From assembly GCF_000238775.2 (NCBI RefSeq), contig NZ_AFEJ02000002.1:1845501-1909500 (forward strand): a DNA stretch of 64,000 nt, written 5' to 3'. A program made the translations under genes and the position numbers. Below, one piece after another: positions 9,532 to 18,768 of the stretch. This stretch comes from Acaryochloris sp. CCMEE 5410 (GTDB lineage: Bacteria > Cyanobacteriota > Cyanobacteriia > Thermosynechococcales > Thermosynechococcaceae). Below the pieces are notes generated by a model, which worked only from the letters and a program-made list of their open reading frames with translations, ran no database searches and was not told the DNA's origin. The stretch's first letter is position 1. Every line of letters starts with the position of its first letter.

Positions 9532-10124
9532 TGCCAGAGCACATTCCCGATCGTTTTTTTGAATTAGCTCCCTTGTATGCCCTGGGGAGTTTAGCAGAGG
9601 GCGAATGCCAGTGGGTTGAAGCTCAAATGGAAGCTCACCCAGAATTAACAGCAGAAATTGTCGCGTATCAAGCTGCGATCGCAACCCTTCCCTATGTCGT
9701 TCCACCGCAAACCCTGCCCATCGGCTTAAAAGAGCGCGTCTTCCGCCAAACGACCGGAGCATCACCTCCAGCAGATGAGGAACCTGACGTACCCGTCAGT
9801 AAAAACTTTAATCTCTCTAGTCTGAAATGGCGACCCTTTAATGCTTCCGGCTTTGAGATGGCAAAGCTGAACTTGGATCGTGATAGACGTGAACTCACCT
9901 GTTTCGTCAGAGCGGTCGCGGATGGACTCCCCTACCCTGCCCATCGTCATGGGGGTCCAGAAGAAATCTTGATGTTGGAAGGAGAACTGAGGATCGGAGA
10001 AATGTTGTATGGTCCAGGAGACTATATTCGCTCGGCTGCTGAGTCAGTTCATCCTTGTGCAGAGTCCGTCACTGCTTGCCTATTTTTTCTTAAAACGTCC
10101 GTCGATAATGAACTGTTAGTTTGA
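9531..10124 (+). CDS. ChrR-like cupin anti-sigma factor
   Basis: The product has about 197 residues. The N-terminal 45 residues (LAPLYALGSLAEGE...EAQMEAHPE) resemble the anti-sigma domain of ChrR/RskA proteins. The C-terminal part is a cupin: PYPAHRHGGPEEILMLEGEL gives the metal-binding His/His/Glu set, and SVHPC supplies a later His. ChrR of purple bacteria restrains an ECF sigma factor until singlet oxygen appears. No ECF sigma gene is next to this one, which is unusual; the partner may be elsewhere. I chose the ATG at 9531 over an in-frame TTG one codon earlier because it overlaps the upstream stop (TGATG). Confidence 0.78.
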   Translation: MPEHIPDRFFELAPLYALGSLAEGECQWVEAQMEAHPELTAEIVAYQAAIATLPYVVPPQTLPIGLKERVFRQTTGASPPADEEPDVPVSKNFNLSSLKWRPFNASGFEMAKLNLDRDRRELTCFVRAVADGLPYPAHRHGGPEEILMLEGELRIGEMLYGPGDYIRSAAESVHPCAESVTACLFFLKTSVDNELLV

Positions 10125-10184
10125 ACATTCACTCAGGGGGCTGGTCGTCCACCATGCCATCGACAGGCCAGGATAGTAGGTGAT

Positions 10185-10826
10185 TTACCAATATTGCCAA
10201 GCTGAGTAAGTCAAGATATAGATTCCTAACGCCAAATTGGTCGTGCTATGGGCAATCATGCAGGCATAAAGGCTCTTGGTGACCTTGAGCAAAAGCGTAT
10301 AAATCACCGCACAGATAATAGCCACCAACCATTCCCTATGGAGGAGTCCGAAAAGCACACAGGAGATAGCAAAGGCTCCCCAGGTAAAGGTGCCCACCGG
10401 GATTTTCTGAAACTCGGGTACGCTCAAGTACCGCAGAAGGAAAGAACGCCAAAAGATCTCCTCCATAATGGGCACCATCACCACCAAGCCATAGAAGCGA
10501 AAGGCCAAAAAGATAGGTAAGGCCCAGCCCGTTAAACTGACGAAGGGATTGTAACCGACTCGCTCGCCTAGATGGGGATAGGGAATCCACTGGTCGAGCA
10601 GAATCCACTCGGCAAAAACGATGAGACCCACTGCGATCGCAGTTACGGTTACCTTGCCACCGGGTCGAACATCCTGCCATGGACGCGCCAAAATGCCCAG
10701 CAGTATAGACACCACAATCACCTTTACCCCATAGAGCCAAGGATAGGCCCCCGGCCATAGCCCTTCCAGGGTGGTGATCAGCATAAACGTAGCCATCGGG
10801 GCTACATAGGCAACCCAAGGCAGCAT
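10185..10826 (-). CDS. CPBP (CAAX protease-related) intramembrane metalloprotease
   Basis: The 213-residue multi-pass membrane protein carries the CPBP motifs: EExxxR in MEEIFWRSFLLRYL, FxxxH in LFGLLHREW, and HxxxN in HSTTNLALG. These supply the Glu and His catalytic or metal-binding residues. Members related to this subtype (CAAX prenyl protease-related) often accompany exosortase systems, but no exosortase or PEP-CTERM gene is visible here. The substrate is unknown. It lies 20 bp downstream of btpA on the same strand and could share its transcript. Confidence 0.85.
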   Translation of the reverse strand: MLPWVAYVAPMATFMLITTLEGLWPGAYPWLYGVKVIVVSILLGILARPWQDVRPGGKVTVTAIAVGLIVFAEWILLDQWIPYPHLGERVGYNPFVSLTGWALPIFLAFRFYGLVVMVPIMEEIFWRSFLLRYLSVPEFQKIPVGTFTWGAFAISCVLFGLLHREWLVAIICAVIYTLLLKVTKSLYACMIAHSTTNLALGIYILTYSAWQYW

Positions 10827-10846
10827 ATTGATACGGCGCTCTTAAT

Positions 10847-11695
10847 TTATGACTCGAGCATAACCGATGATTTCACATTTGCTGCGTCTTGCTGGGTTAA
10901 GCTACGGCGCATCGCTTCCACAAACCGGCTAACGCGAATGGGATCAATGGGTTGATCCACTTGACCATGACGCTTAAGAGAGCTGGAAACAATGGCACCA
11001 TTCGCGGCTTGAATCAAGCTGGGAATATTTTCCCAATTGGCACCGCTGCCAATAAAAACAGGAACATCTTTAGCCGCATCAATCGCGAGTTCCAAATCAC
11101 CAATATTGGGCGGGCTGCCCGTTTCCCAACCAGAAATAATAATGCCATCTGCCAATCCCCGTTCGATGGTTTCATGGACGGTTGTGGTCAGGTTGGGCGC
11201 GCCCAAAGGACGGGCATGTTTGACGAGAACATCGGCAAAAATTTTGACGTCGCTTCCCAGTTCACGGCGATAGCGCAGAAGGCGGTGGGCTTCCCCTTCA
11301 ATCAGCCCCTGATCCGTTTCCATGACGCCAGTGAGGACGTTGACGCGAATAAACTGGGCTTCCACACAAGATGCGATCGCCATGGCGCTACAGGCATCAT
11401 TGCGGAGCACATTAATCCCAATGGGCAAGGGAACCAAATTTTTAACCCGCTGCACCACTAAGCTCATGGCACTGACTACAGCCGGATCAACCGCCCCTTT
11501 GGTAAAGGGGGCATCAAAGAAATTTTCAATAATAAGGCCATCGACTCCACCAGCGGCAAGGGCAGTGGATTCTTGTTCAGCTCTGGCAATAACAGCCTTG
11601 AGACTGCCGCCCCAACGCGGGGAGGTGGGCAATGGCAGGAGATGGACAACGCCAATAATGGGATTCGGGGATTTAAAAATGTGTTGTAACTCCAC
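10847..11695 (-). CDS. btpA: Photosystem I biogenesis protein BtpA
   Basis: The 282-residue TIM-barrel protein of the BtpA/SgcQ family opens with IIGVVHLLPLPTSPRWGGS and contains GVDGLIIENFFDAPF and GLADGIIISGWETGSPP, which are hallmark stretches of this family. In Synechocystis, BtpA is an extrinsic thylakoid protein needed for stable accumulation of the PSI reaction-centre proteins; enzymatic activity has not been established. The protein has the usual length and a clear ATG. It precedes the CPBP protease gene, and divergent folK starts 199 bp away. Confidence 0.93.
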   Translation of the reverse strand: MELQHIFKSPNPIIGVVHLLPLPTSPRWGGSLKAVIARAEQESTALAAGGVDGLIIENFFDAPFTKGAVDPAVVSAMSLVVQRVKNLVPLPIGINVLRNDACSAMAIASCVEAQFIRVNVLTGVMETDQGLIEGEAHRLLRYRRELGSDVKIFADVLVKHARPLGAPNLTTTVHETIERGLADGIIISGWETGSPPNIGDLELAIDAAKDVPVFIGSGANWENIPSLIQAANGAIVSSSLKRHGQVDQPIDPIRVSRFVEAMRRSLTQQDAANVKSSVMLES

Positions 11696-11894
11696 GGATA
11701 ATTGAGTCGAACTCAGTAGGGAGACTATAGAAAAATAAAATTAAATAAGTCTAGAAAATTCTAGCTAAATCACTAGAAAACGGTTGGCACAGCCAAAACC
11801 TCCTAGAGTGTCTAGCATAACAGCTTCCAGGAACCATGTATATTCTGTAAATCACTGTTCTCACTGACCGATCGACCTCAAGATCGACCCACCT

Positions 11895-12416
11895 ATGGTT
11901 GAATGCTCGGAGATGAGCGGAGAAAAATCAAATTGGGTGCAATCGGCGGTTGCCTTAGGGGGAAATTTAGGCAATCCCAAAGCGACCCTTTCTGCTGCAA
12001 TTACAACCCTGCAAAACGACGCCAAAATTCTGGTGTTGACCCAATCCCATTGGTATCAAACCGCAGCCGTTGGGCCACCCCAACCCGACTATCTCAATGG
12101 TTGTATCAGTTTATTGACGGCTTACTCGCCTGAATCTTTGCTTCAGAAGCTATTGGAGATTGAAACTCAGTTTGGACGTGTCCGACGCGAGCGCTGGGGA
12201 CCTCGCACCCTAGATCTAGATGTGTTGTTGTTTGGACAAGCCATCATTCAGACGCCGACGTTGACAGTGCCCCATCCCTGTCTGCATGAACGCGCTTTTG
12301 TGCTGGCCCCTTTGGCCGAAATCTGTCCAGGCTGGGTGCACCCCGTGCAACAGCAAACCATTGCCGAGCTGGCCAAGGCGGTAGACTATACAGGGGTTCA
12401 TCGACTGTCTAACTAG
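11895..12416 (+). CDS. folK: 2-amino-4-hydroxy-6-hydroxymethyldihydropteridine diphosphokinase (HPPK)
   Basis: Transfers pyrophosphate from ATP to 6-hydroxymethyl-dihydropterin in folate synthesis. The 173-residue protein contains AVALGGNLGNP near the N-terminus and the HPPK signature RRERWGPRTLDLDVLLF with the Mg2+-binding DLD, then VPHPCLHERAFVLAPLAEI. The first 17 residues are not conserved in the family. A start at the ATG at 11913 is also possible and would give a normal-length enzyme. The Nudix gene follows after 29 bp on the same strand. Confidence 0.93.
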   Translation: MVECSEMSGEKSNWVQSAVALGGNLGNPKATLSAAITTLQNDAKILVLTQSHWYQTAAVGPPQPDYLNGCISLLTAYSPESLLQKLLEIETQFGRVRRERWGPRTLDLDVLLFGQAIIQTPTLTVPHPCLHERAFVLAPLAEICPGWVHPVQQQTIAELAKAVDYTGVHRLSN

Positions 12417-12445
12417 CCATGACCTCCACCCTTAACAGCTAACCC

Positions 12446-12994
12446 ATGTCTTTATTTCAAGAACCGCCCGAAATCCTGAAGCCGTTAATGTTTTATGACG
12501 GTCGCAAGTATACGTTTGAAGCGAATCGACTGCGATTACCCAATGGTAGTGAAGGGGATTGGTCTTGTGTGCGGCATCCGGGTGGGGCGATGGCGGTCCC
12601 CATTACCAATGACGGCCAGTTTGTGTTGGTCAAGCAGTATCGTTTCGCCTTGAAGGGGCGGCTGTTGGAATTCCCGGCAGGAACGGTAGAAGTCCATGAA
12701 GCTCCAGGGATAACCATTCGACGAGAAATTGAGGAAGAAACCGGGTATCGGGCTCATCAGTGGCGAAAGCTGGGGGAGTTTCCTTTGGCTCCAGGATATT
12801 CGGATGAGATTATCTATGCGTTTTTGGCCCAAGATTTGGAGCTGTTGGAGAACCCACCGGAGCAGGACGAAGATGAGGATATTGAAACGGTGTTGATGAC
12901 TGCGGAGGAGTTGGAGAAAGCGATTTTGGAGGGGGAACCGATTGATGCGAAGTCGATTTGTGGGTTTTATATGGCGCGGGCGATGTTGCAATGA
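12446..12994 (+). CDS. Nudix hydrolase, ADP-ribose pyrophosphatase-like
   Basis: The 182-residue protein has a complete Nudix box, G(x5)E(x7)REUxEExGU, reading GTVEVHE...RREIEEETGY. Upstream, VLVKQYRFALKGRLLEFPAG is the typical substrate-side segment of the NudF/ADP-ribose pyrophosphatase group. It probably hydrolyses ADP-ribose or a related nucleoside diphosphate derivative; the substrate cannot be fixed from sequence. Its TGA overlaps the ATG of the MAPEG gene (ATGA), and folK is just upstream. The three genes probably form one transcript. Confidence 0.88.
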   Translation: MSLFQEPPEILKPLMFYDGRKYTFEANRLRLPNGSEGDWSCVRHPGGAMAVPITNDGQFVLVKQYRFALKGRLLEFPAGTVEVHEAPGITIRREIEEETGYRAHQWRKLGEFPLAPGYSDEIIYAFLAQDLELLENPPEQDEDEDIETVLMTAEELEKAILEGEPIDAKSICGFYMARAMLQ

Positions 12995-13383
12995 CCATTA
13001 GCCTCTGGTGTATCCTGGCCGCTCTGCTCGCCCCTTACATTCTGTCAGTGCTAGCCCGTTCTGGTGTCACCAAAGCAGACTATGTCCAAAACCCACGCGC
13101 CTTCAACGAAACCCTCACCGGATGGCATCGCCGCGCCCATCTCGCCCAACTCAACGCCTTTGAAACCTTCCCCGGTTTCGCCGCCGCCGTGCTCGTGGCC
13201 CACATAACCCAAGTACCCCAACTTCAGATTGATATCGTTGCCTTGGCCTTCATTCTGTTTCGCATCCTCCACGCCAGCTTCTACATCACCGACAAACCCA
13301 ACCTCCGCAGCCTCAGTTGGCAAATGGGCATGCTTTGCATCGTCAGCCTATTTATCCTGGCAGCGATTCCCCAGCAAGCTTGA
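12991..13383 (+). CDS. MAPEG family membrane protein
   Basis: The 130-residue protein has four hydrophobic segments and the MAPEG-family pattern: ADYVQNPRAFNETLTGWHRRAHLAQLNAFETFPGFAAAV in pieces, then FRILHASFYITDKPNLRSLSW. Family members include eukaryotic glutathione-dependent eicosanoid enzymes; bacterial members such as this are of unknown substrate. I start it at the ATG at 12991, which overlaps the Nudix stop codon as ATGA. A longer frame from 12958 would run inside the Nudix gene and is less likely. Confidence 0.85.
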   Translation: MTISLWCILAALLAPYILSVLARSGVTKADYVQNPRAFNETLTGWHRRAHLAQLNAFETFPGFAAAVLVAHITQVPQLQIDIVALAFILFRILHASFYITDKPNLRSLSWQMGMLCIVSLFILAAIPQQA

Positions 13384-13504
13384 TGCTCCATCGAACAGCG
13401 CCATTCCTTAAACCCAGGCCAAGCCTTATTGGTAAAATGCTCGTATTTCAATCTAAACAGCCTTAATACTGCAGCATTAAAACCACCTTTAGCCCTACTC
13501 AATT

Positions 13505-14602
13505 ATGCTCACCCAGAATCGGCAATCGAATCCGACCCGGCTCCCCCAACCCTTTATTCCCTACCGACCCAAATATTTACCCCTCAGCTGGATCAAACGT
13601 AACTTTATCATTGCCAGAGCATTTCTGGGTGCCATAACCATCGTCCTCAAATCAAGACGACAACAACAGTCCCTCCCCTTTGGGGCCTCCGTAGAAATCA
13701 CCGATCGCTGCAATGCCGGTTGCCATTATTGCTATGTCTATCCCTCAGACTGGAACCAAACCCAACGCGTCCGAGGATATCTGCAACTTTCTCCCCCTGA
13801 ACATAAAGCCAAAGATCAAGCCATTTACCAAACCCTAGACCAGCTTTCGCACCAAGGCATGGTCCTCGCCACCCTGGTAGGCGGTGAACCCACCCTGGCA
13901 CCTAAAGTGATTCAATATGCTGCCCGTAAATTTCCCGTCGTTTGGGTCGTGACCAATGGGTCTGCCAAATTCCCTAAAGTGCCGCACTCCGTGGTTTATA
14001 GCGTCAGTATTGATGGCCCCCCAGACCACCATAATCAAACCCGAGATCCCCTAGGTTTTTTTCAAAACCATACCTATCAAGACCTGCACGGGATGGCAGC
14101 CGCTATCGTCCGCAATATCAATGAATCCGAACGGGGTGCCTACGCCCACATCACCCTGACCCAATCCAGCCTCAAGTTATTTCCAGAAACCGTAGAATGG
14201 CTGGTCACCTCTGTCACCAAACTCCGAGGCATTATGGTGTCTGGTGCAGCCACCCATTCTCCTGCGGATCCGAATACCCTGACCCTAGCCGATCGGCAAA
14301 CCATGAAGGGGATGATTGAGACAGCGGCGGCAAAATATGGCTGGGATTTGTTTCCCTTTAACCAACCTGCAGTCAATGCCTACCTATTTGATGCGCCCTT
14401 CGTCATTCAAGATCCCACGCAATGTACCGTGGCTCGGCGAGTCACGAGTTTAGGCTTTGATGGAACCAGCATCGGTAAGTGCATTCTGAGAGATGATACG
14501 GACTGTCAGACCTGTGTCTGCAATCTGACCGGATTAATGCGAGGAATCGCCACAGCAGATCGCCCCAGTTTGAAAGGACTCTATCAAGCTTGCTTAGGCT
14601 AG
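13505..14602 (+). CDS. Radical SAM protein
   Basis: The 365-residue protein has the CxxxCxxC iron-sulfur motif in CNAGCHYC (Cys69, Cys73, Cys76), preceded by VEITDRC. GGEPTL follows at the normal distance, and a SPASM-like Cys set sits near the C-terminus (QCTVARRV..., KCILRDDTDCQTCVC). The overall pattern resembles the Fe-S oxidoreductase/radical SAM group that modifies small molecules, lipids or peptides. No precursor peptide is visible next to it and I cannot assign a substrate. The gene ends nine bases past the end of the convergent GTPase gene, so the two 3' ends overlap. Confidence 0.85.
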   Translation: MLTQNRQSNPTRLPQPFIPYRPKYLPLSWIKRNFIIARAFLGAITIVLKSRRQQQSLPFGASVEITDRCNAGCHYCYVYPSDWNQTQRVRGYLQLSPPEHKAKDQAIYQTLDQLSHQGMVLATLVGGEPTLAPKVIQYAARKFPVVWVVTNGSAKFPKVPHSVVYSVSIDGPPDHHNQTRDPLGFFQNHTYQDLHGMAAAIVRNINESERGAYAHITLTQSSLKLFPETVEWLVTSVTKLRGIMVSGAATHSPADPNTLTLADRQTMKGMIETAAAKYGWDLFPFNQPAVNAYLFDAPFVIQDPTQCTVARRVTSLGFDGTSIGKCILRDDTDCQTCVCNLTGLMRGIATADRPSLKGLYQACLG

Positions 14603-16489
14603 GGTGGCCTTGCTGAGGTAACTTTGATATCGCTCCTGCAATTGGTCTACGCCCACCTTGCCCGTCCATAGCTCCACCATCGTCTGGCCAAAGGCCCAAG
14701 CATCCTCCTGAATCGAAGGTGCAGTCTCTAGCAACAGGGGCCAGAGGGATAAAAAGTCAAAGACAGGATGGGCATCGGGTTCAGCCAGCAATGTAAAGAG
14801 TTCATAGCCCATCTGCAATTTCCCCATAACAACGGGGGCCTGTTCAATGGGAAGCTGGGTTGCCAGAGCCGTTGCTAAGGCCGGAGAACCTGTTGTCATC
14901 GTCGACAGAAATCCTAAGAGGGGGCTTTTCAGCAGGGCTGCCAGTCCCTGAGTCGTACTCATTTGGGACGCATACTGGTTGATAATTTTGGCGGCAGTGG
15001 TGATACGGGTGGTGCGATCGCGCAAAAATCTTGCCATCCGCGCCTGCTTGGCCGGATCAAATTCATCCACCATTGCTGCAGACAGTTCTGTTCCGCCCCA
15101 GGCTTGCCGATCTTGAGTCGTATCGCCCGTAACCATCGGCAAAATCGCGGTCGAAACTTCCCCTAAAATTTCTTGGCGATAGGCAATGGCTTCTCGAATC
15201 GAGGTCTCCTTGGGTTGGTCACCGGATCGCCAATCGTAGGGGGGGGACCATTCTCGAATGGGTCGGAGCCGATCCACCTGGGTAACAATGCTAATCACGG
15301 GCAGATCGTCCACCTGAGTGGTAATCTCCTCTAAAAACGCCAGATCCATTTGTAAGGCCGGATCCGTGGCAGGCGTAACCAGCAACAGCAGATCCACCTC
15401 AGCCGCTTTCTCAAGCACAGCCTGGCGCAAATCTTCTCGACCACTTTGCTCATACCCCGGTGAATCCCAGAGGGTTAGCGTTTCGTCTAGCTTATTCTCA
15501 AACCGATACGACTGCAGGGTATCCGTGCTCGGCAATACGTCTACGGCTGCCGTTTCTCGGCCAAATAGAGTATTCACCAAACTACTTTTACCCGCTCCCG
15601 TCCGTCCCACCAGCAAGACATTCAGGGGAGCCTGCTCTACCGTCTCGGCAGGCGCAGCTTCCGTAATAATTTCTTGGAGGGTTTGGGTCTCCGCTTCCGG
15701 TAGCTTCAGCTCCAGACTCTCCAACGTGCGGACGGCTTCACCACTGTAGAGGGCAATTGCTCGCTCGCCCAGGGCCTGGAGCGTCGTCTCTCGGACAATC
15801 TGGCCCAAATTCGCTAATAACTGCTGATTGGCTTGATTGCGATAGGTTTGAGTAGACGTGCGAGTCAAAGCCGCCACGGGATTAAAAATCCATCGGGACC
15901 ATTGCCATACTTTTACGGCAGTGCGAGCGGCAGGCTCTAGTTTTCGATAGGTTTCATAGGTTTCATAGGCCTGCCCCACCGTCACCTGACCCAGCACCGG
16001 AGACAGTTTCTGCATCCACTGATCCACATCATCCACAGTGCCCCGCAACAAACCATAGGCATCTGGAACATAAATATTCAGAAATGGACGTTTAGTGGTG
16101 GGGTAGTAGACATGGGCAATGGCCTCAATCAACGTTTGGCAGCGGCGAAAAAACTGGGTCCAATCTTCCCAGGGCAAGACATCCTCTCTAGCTGCCACTA
16201 GAATCGTTTGGATTTCAGCTTCGGCCTGCTGCCGACGGGGTTCACTCGAAGATGTCTCTTCAGCCTGATCTTGAATAAAGGCTCTAGCTTCCGCTGCAAT
16301 CTGATCCGGCAGCCGCAACCAGCGCACCAGCAAATACTGCCAGCCCAAAAACACTAAAATCACGATGGCCCAAATCCAGCTCAGTCCCCACTGATGGATT
16401 TGTAATCCAGCCGCAGCCCCCAGAAATCCGAGCACGCTAACGACGGGTAGAGCCAAAACGACCCACTGCCAGACCTTGAGACGAATCAT
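14594..16489 (-). CDS. Membrane-associated GTPase (Era/dynamin-like)
   Basis: The protein has about 631 residues. Two N-terminal hydrophobic segments (VVLALPVVSVLGFLGAA and WAIVILVFLGW) precede a helical region. The G domain starts near residue 292 with the Walker A GRTGAGKSS, G3 is DSPGYE near 337, and G4 reads TQVD (instead of NKxD/TKxD) near 400. A helical C-terminal region follows. Related cyanobacterial proteins are membrane GTPases of unknown role. I chose the ATG at 16489 because the sequence turns into a clean membrane anchor there. An in-frame TTG at 16573 would add 28 residues. The 3' end overlaps the radical SAM gene. Confidence 0.8.
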   Translation of the reverse strand: MIRLKVWQWVVLALPVVSVLGFLGAAAGLQIHQWGLSWIWAIVILVFLGWQYLLVRWLRLPDQIAAEARAFIQDQAEETSSSEPRRQQAEAEIQTILVAAREDVLPWEDWTQFFRRCQTLIEAIAHVYYPTTKRPFLNIYVPDAYGLLRGTVDDVDQWMQKLSPVLGQVTVGQAYETYETYRKLEPAARTAVKVWQWSRWIFNPVAALTRTSTQTYRNQANQQLLANLGQIVRETTLQALGERAIALYSGEAVRTLESLELKLPEAETQTLQEIITEAAPAETVEQAPLNVLLVGRTGAGKSSLVNTLFGRETAAVDVLPSTDTLQSYRFENKLDETLTLWDSPGYEQSGREDLRQAVLEKAAEVDLLLLVTPATDPALQMDLAFLEEITTQVDDLPVISIVTQVDRLRPIREWSPPYDWRSGDQPKETSIREAIAYRQEILGEVSTAILPMVTGDTTQDRQAWGGTELSAAMVDEFDPAKQARMARFLRDRTTRITTAAKIINQYASQMSTTQGLAALLKSPLLGFLSTMTTGSPALATALATQLPIEQAPVVMGKLQMGYELFTLLAEPDAHPVFDFLSLWPLLLETAPSIQEDAWAFGQTMVELWTGKVGVDQLQERYQSYLSKATLA

Positions 16490-16582
16490 AGGGCGGATTG
16501 ATGTATGGAACGAAAAAGGACCCAAGGGCAATATAGCCCGCAGACGACCTAGAAGATCTTTGCAGGGAGCCAATATTCCCTG

Positions 16583-16882
16583 CTACAGCCGCTTTGAAAC
16601 ATAGGAGAAGACAACCGCTTGTGCATACAGATAGGGAGTGCCCACAAACAGGGCAATCAGTCCAGTCACGAGGTCACCGGTGACAATGCAGTAAATTCCA
16701 GCACCAATATTCAGAACCAACCCCAACCAGGAAAGCAAGAGCGCAACCTGCAACGAGAACTTAGCTATCGGAGAGTTACGCCCCCCAAAAAAACTAGCAC
16801 CGCTAGACCCTGCTCTCCCACACTTAGGGCAACTTAATAGGTCAGAATCATATCCAGTACCGCACCTAGAACAAATGGGCAT
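16583..16882 (-). CDS. Small zinc-ribbon membrane protein
   Basis: The 99-residue protein begins with a zinc ribbon (CSRCG and CPKCG, two CxxC pairs in the first 21 residues). After a Gly/Ser-rich linker come two membrane helices (VALLLSWLGLVLNIGAGIYCIV and VTGLIALFVGTPYLYAQAVVF). No specific family is recognised. Its stop lies 93 bp upstream of the GTPase ATG (10 bp from the alternative TTG), so the two may be co-transcribed. Confidence 0.7.
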   Translation of the reverse strand: MPICSRCGTGYDSDLLSCPKCGRAGSSGASFFGGRNSPIAKFSLQVALLLSWLGLVLNIGAGIYCIVTGDLVTGLIALFVGTPYLYAQAVVFSYVSKRL

Positions 16883-16949
16883 CTACTATCTCGCTGCTCT
16901 CGCTGCTGGTTATGACAGCCGTATGGAATTCCCTATGAATAATTTGACA

Positions 16950-17309
16950 CTACTCAGGGTCTTCAGAATCTTGATCAAATGAGAGGCTATTGCCCAACAG
17001 GCTAGTATCCAATTCCATCCGCTGTTCCATCTTACGGAGGAAGTAACCCGTCATCATCGCGGAAGCCAGCAAGCCTGCTAGATTATCTCGGTCGGTAACG
17101 ACTTGAACGCTGAAAGCTTCGCTTGGCAGGACACCCACGAGCCCTTGTACATTTTGCGAAATGATTTGCTTGATCTCAGGGCTGACGGACTTAGCAACCC
17201 GGGCCAGAACTTCTGGCGGTTGATTTTGTAAATATTTGATTAAGAGATTGGCCTGAGCCTCCTCTGAATCACTCATAATAAAGTTGGCGTTTTCGGGGTC
17301 GAAAGCCAT
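16950..17309 (-). CDS. DUF760 family protein
   Basis: The 119-residue product matches my memory of the cyanobacterial/plastid DUF760 family: NLLIKYLQNQPPEVLARVAKSVSPEIKQIISQNVQGLVGVLP followed by NLAGLLASAMMTGYFLRKMEQRMEL. Members are soluble, mostly helical proteins conserved in cyanobacteria and chloroplasts. Their molecular function is not established. The gene stands between the zinc-ribbon gene and a 274-bp gap in which I see nothing specific. Confidence 0.82.
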   Translation of the reverse strand: MAFDPENANFIMSDSEEAQANLLIKYLQNQPPEVLARVAKSVSPEIKQIISQNVQGLVGVLPSEAFSVQVVTDRDNLAGLLASAMMTGYFLRKMEQRMELDTSLLGNSLSFDQDSEDPE

Positions 17310-17583
17310 AAAGCACCCTCAGAATCTGCTTGCATTCATTGTGTCATCTCTACCTCTAGTGTGCCCAGCTTCTCGGTGGAGAGAAGCCCGAACCTTAAGG
17401 TAATTTGATCAACACTACATCCAGAAATCAGAACTTCGTGAATGGGTGGACAAGCGTTCTGCTTCCTTGACGGTAGTATAAACGATTGTTAACTTTTTTG
17501 GCGAGATTTCAAGTCCAGAACGCCGGGTGCAAGAACTTGTAAATCATGCATCAAGCAAGATCCACGGAATTGCTTTCTTGACC

Positions 17584-18753
17584 CTAAATGGACTCCCATA
17601 ATCGAGGACGAGGCTGGCCCTGCAGGCGAGTATGGGTGTCTTGGAGTAATTGGGGAATAGGCAACTGCTCCGGGCAGCGCGGCAAACAATCACCACAATC
17701 TGTACAGCGATTGCCCCGTCGTCCAGGGAACCAATGGCCTGCATTCTCAAACATGCGGTAGCGATAGCGACCAAAGTCTTCCATATCGTAGGCCAGGGTC
17801 AAATTCCGTAACCGCAAAATCTCGGGAATGTTGATGTCTTCTGGGCAAGGCAGACAGGCATGGCATTGCTGACACAGATCAGGCAGGGTCTGGGCCTGGG
17901 CTTGGAGGCGGTCCAGAATCTGCTGCTCTGGGTCCGTGAGGGGATGAATCTGATCTGCGATCGCAAGGGGCCAATCCAACTCTTCTGGCTTCGCCGCTCC
18001 CACGCTCAAGGTCGTCACCCCAGGCTGACTCAGCAAGAATCGGGCATTGAGATGAAGGGGATCCAGCGACTGACAAAGCTCTTTTAACCGTTCAGGAGGC
18101 GTATACAGTAACCCTCCTTTATCCGCAGGGGAAATGATAAAAATGCCCATTTCTTTGCGACTCGCCAGCTCAACGGCGGGGGCATTGCGCTGAAAGAAGA
18201 AGTTGTAGTGCAGGTTCACAAACTCAAATAAATCTGTCTCCAACGCCGCCAAAATGAGGGCTAAAGAACCATGGGTGGAAAACCCTACATGGCGAATTCG
18301 ATTGGCGGCTTTTGCGGCCTGGACCGCTTGCATACATCCTTGGGGATCCTTGATCCATTCCAAATGTTCTGGCGTATTGAGTCCATGAATTGCCAGACAG
18401 TCCATCGTTTCCAGTCCTAGCCGTTCCAAGGACAAATCAATCGCCTCGGCCATCGATTGGGCATCTGGCTTGGGCGTAATTTTGGTCGTGAGATAGAGGC
18501 GCTGAGCCTCTCCCTGCCAAGGCTCTGGCAGATAGCAGCCGTCTTCCCTAGCCAGCCCTAACGCCTGAATCATCTGCCCCAGATAAACTTCGCTTTTACC
18601 ATAGCCTTGAGCGGTTTCAATATGATTAACACCCAGCTCAAAGGCCCGCATCAAGGTCGCTTCGGCATTCTGGGCCGACTGCAAATATCGCATCGTCCCC
18701 AAAGAAAACACCGACAGATGCAGATTCGTCTGGCCGAAACGGCGATATTTCAT
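17584..18753 (-). CDS. Aldo/keto reductase with C-terminal 2x[4Fe-4S] ferredoxin domain
   Basis: The 389-residue protein begins with MKYRRFGQTNLHLSVFSLGTM, a typical AKR N-terminus, and continues with GVNHIETAQGYGKSE and LAIHGLNTPEHL. After residue 290 it has a ferredoxin-like module with two Cys clusters: CQQCHACLPCPEDINIP and CTDCGDCLPRCPEQLPIP. This fused architecture is common in cyanobacterial 'predicted oxidoreductases of the AKR family'. The substrate is unknown; the iron-sulfur clusters suggest the electron source may be ferredoxin-like and not only NAD(P)H. It lies 15 bp downstream of the BFN gene on the same strand. Confidence 0.9.
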   Translation of the reverse strand: MKYRRFGQTNLHLSVFSLGTMRYLQSAQNAEATLMRAFELGVNHIETAQGYGKSEVYLGQMIQALGLAREDGCYLPEPWQGEAQRLYLTTKITPKPDAQSMAEAIDLSLERLGLETMDCLAIHGLNTPEHLEWIKDPQGCMQAVQAAKAANRIRHVGFSTHGSLALILAALETDLFEFVNLHYNFFFQRNAPAVELASRKEMGIFIISPADKGGLLYTPPERLKELCQSLDPLHLNARFLLSQPGVTTLSVGAAKPEELDWPLAIADQIHPLTDPEQQILDRLQAQAQTLPDLCQQCHACLPCPEDINIPEILRLRNLTLAYDMEDFGRYRYRMFENAGHWFPGRRGNRCTDCGDCLPRCPEQLPIPQLLQDTHTRLQGQPRPRLWESI

Positions 18754-18768
18754 GGTGAGTCGCTAAAG

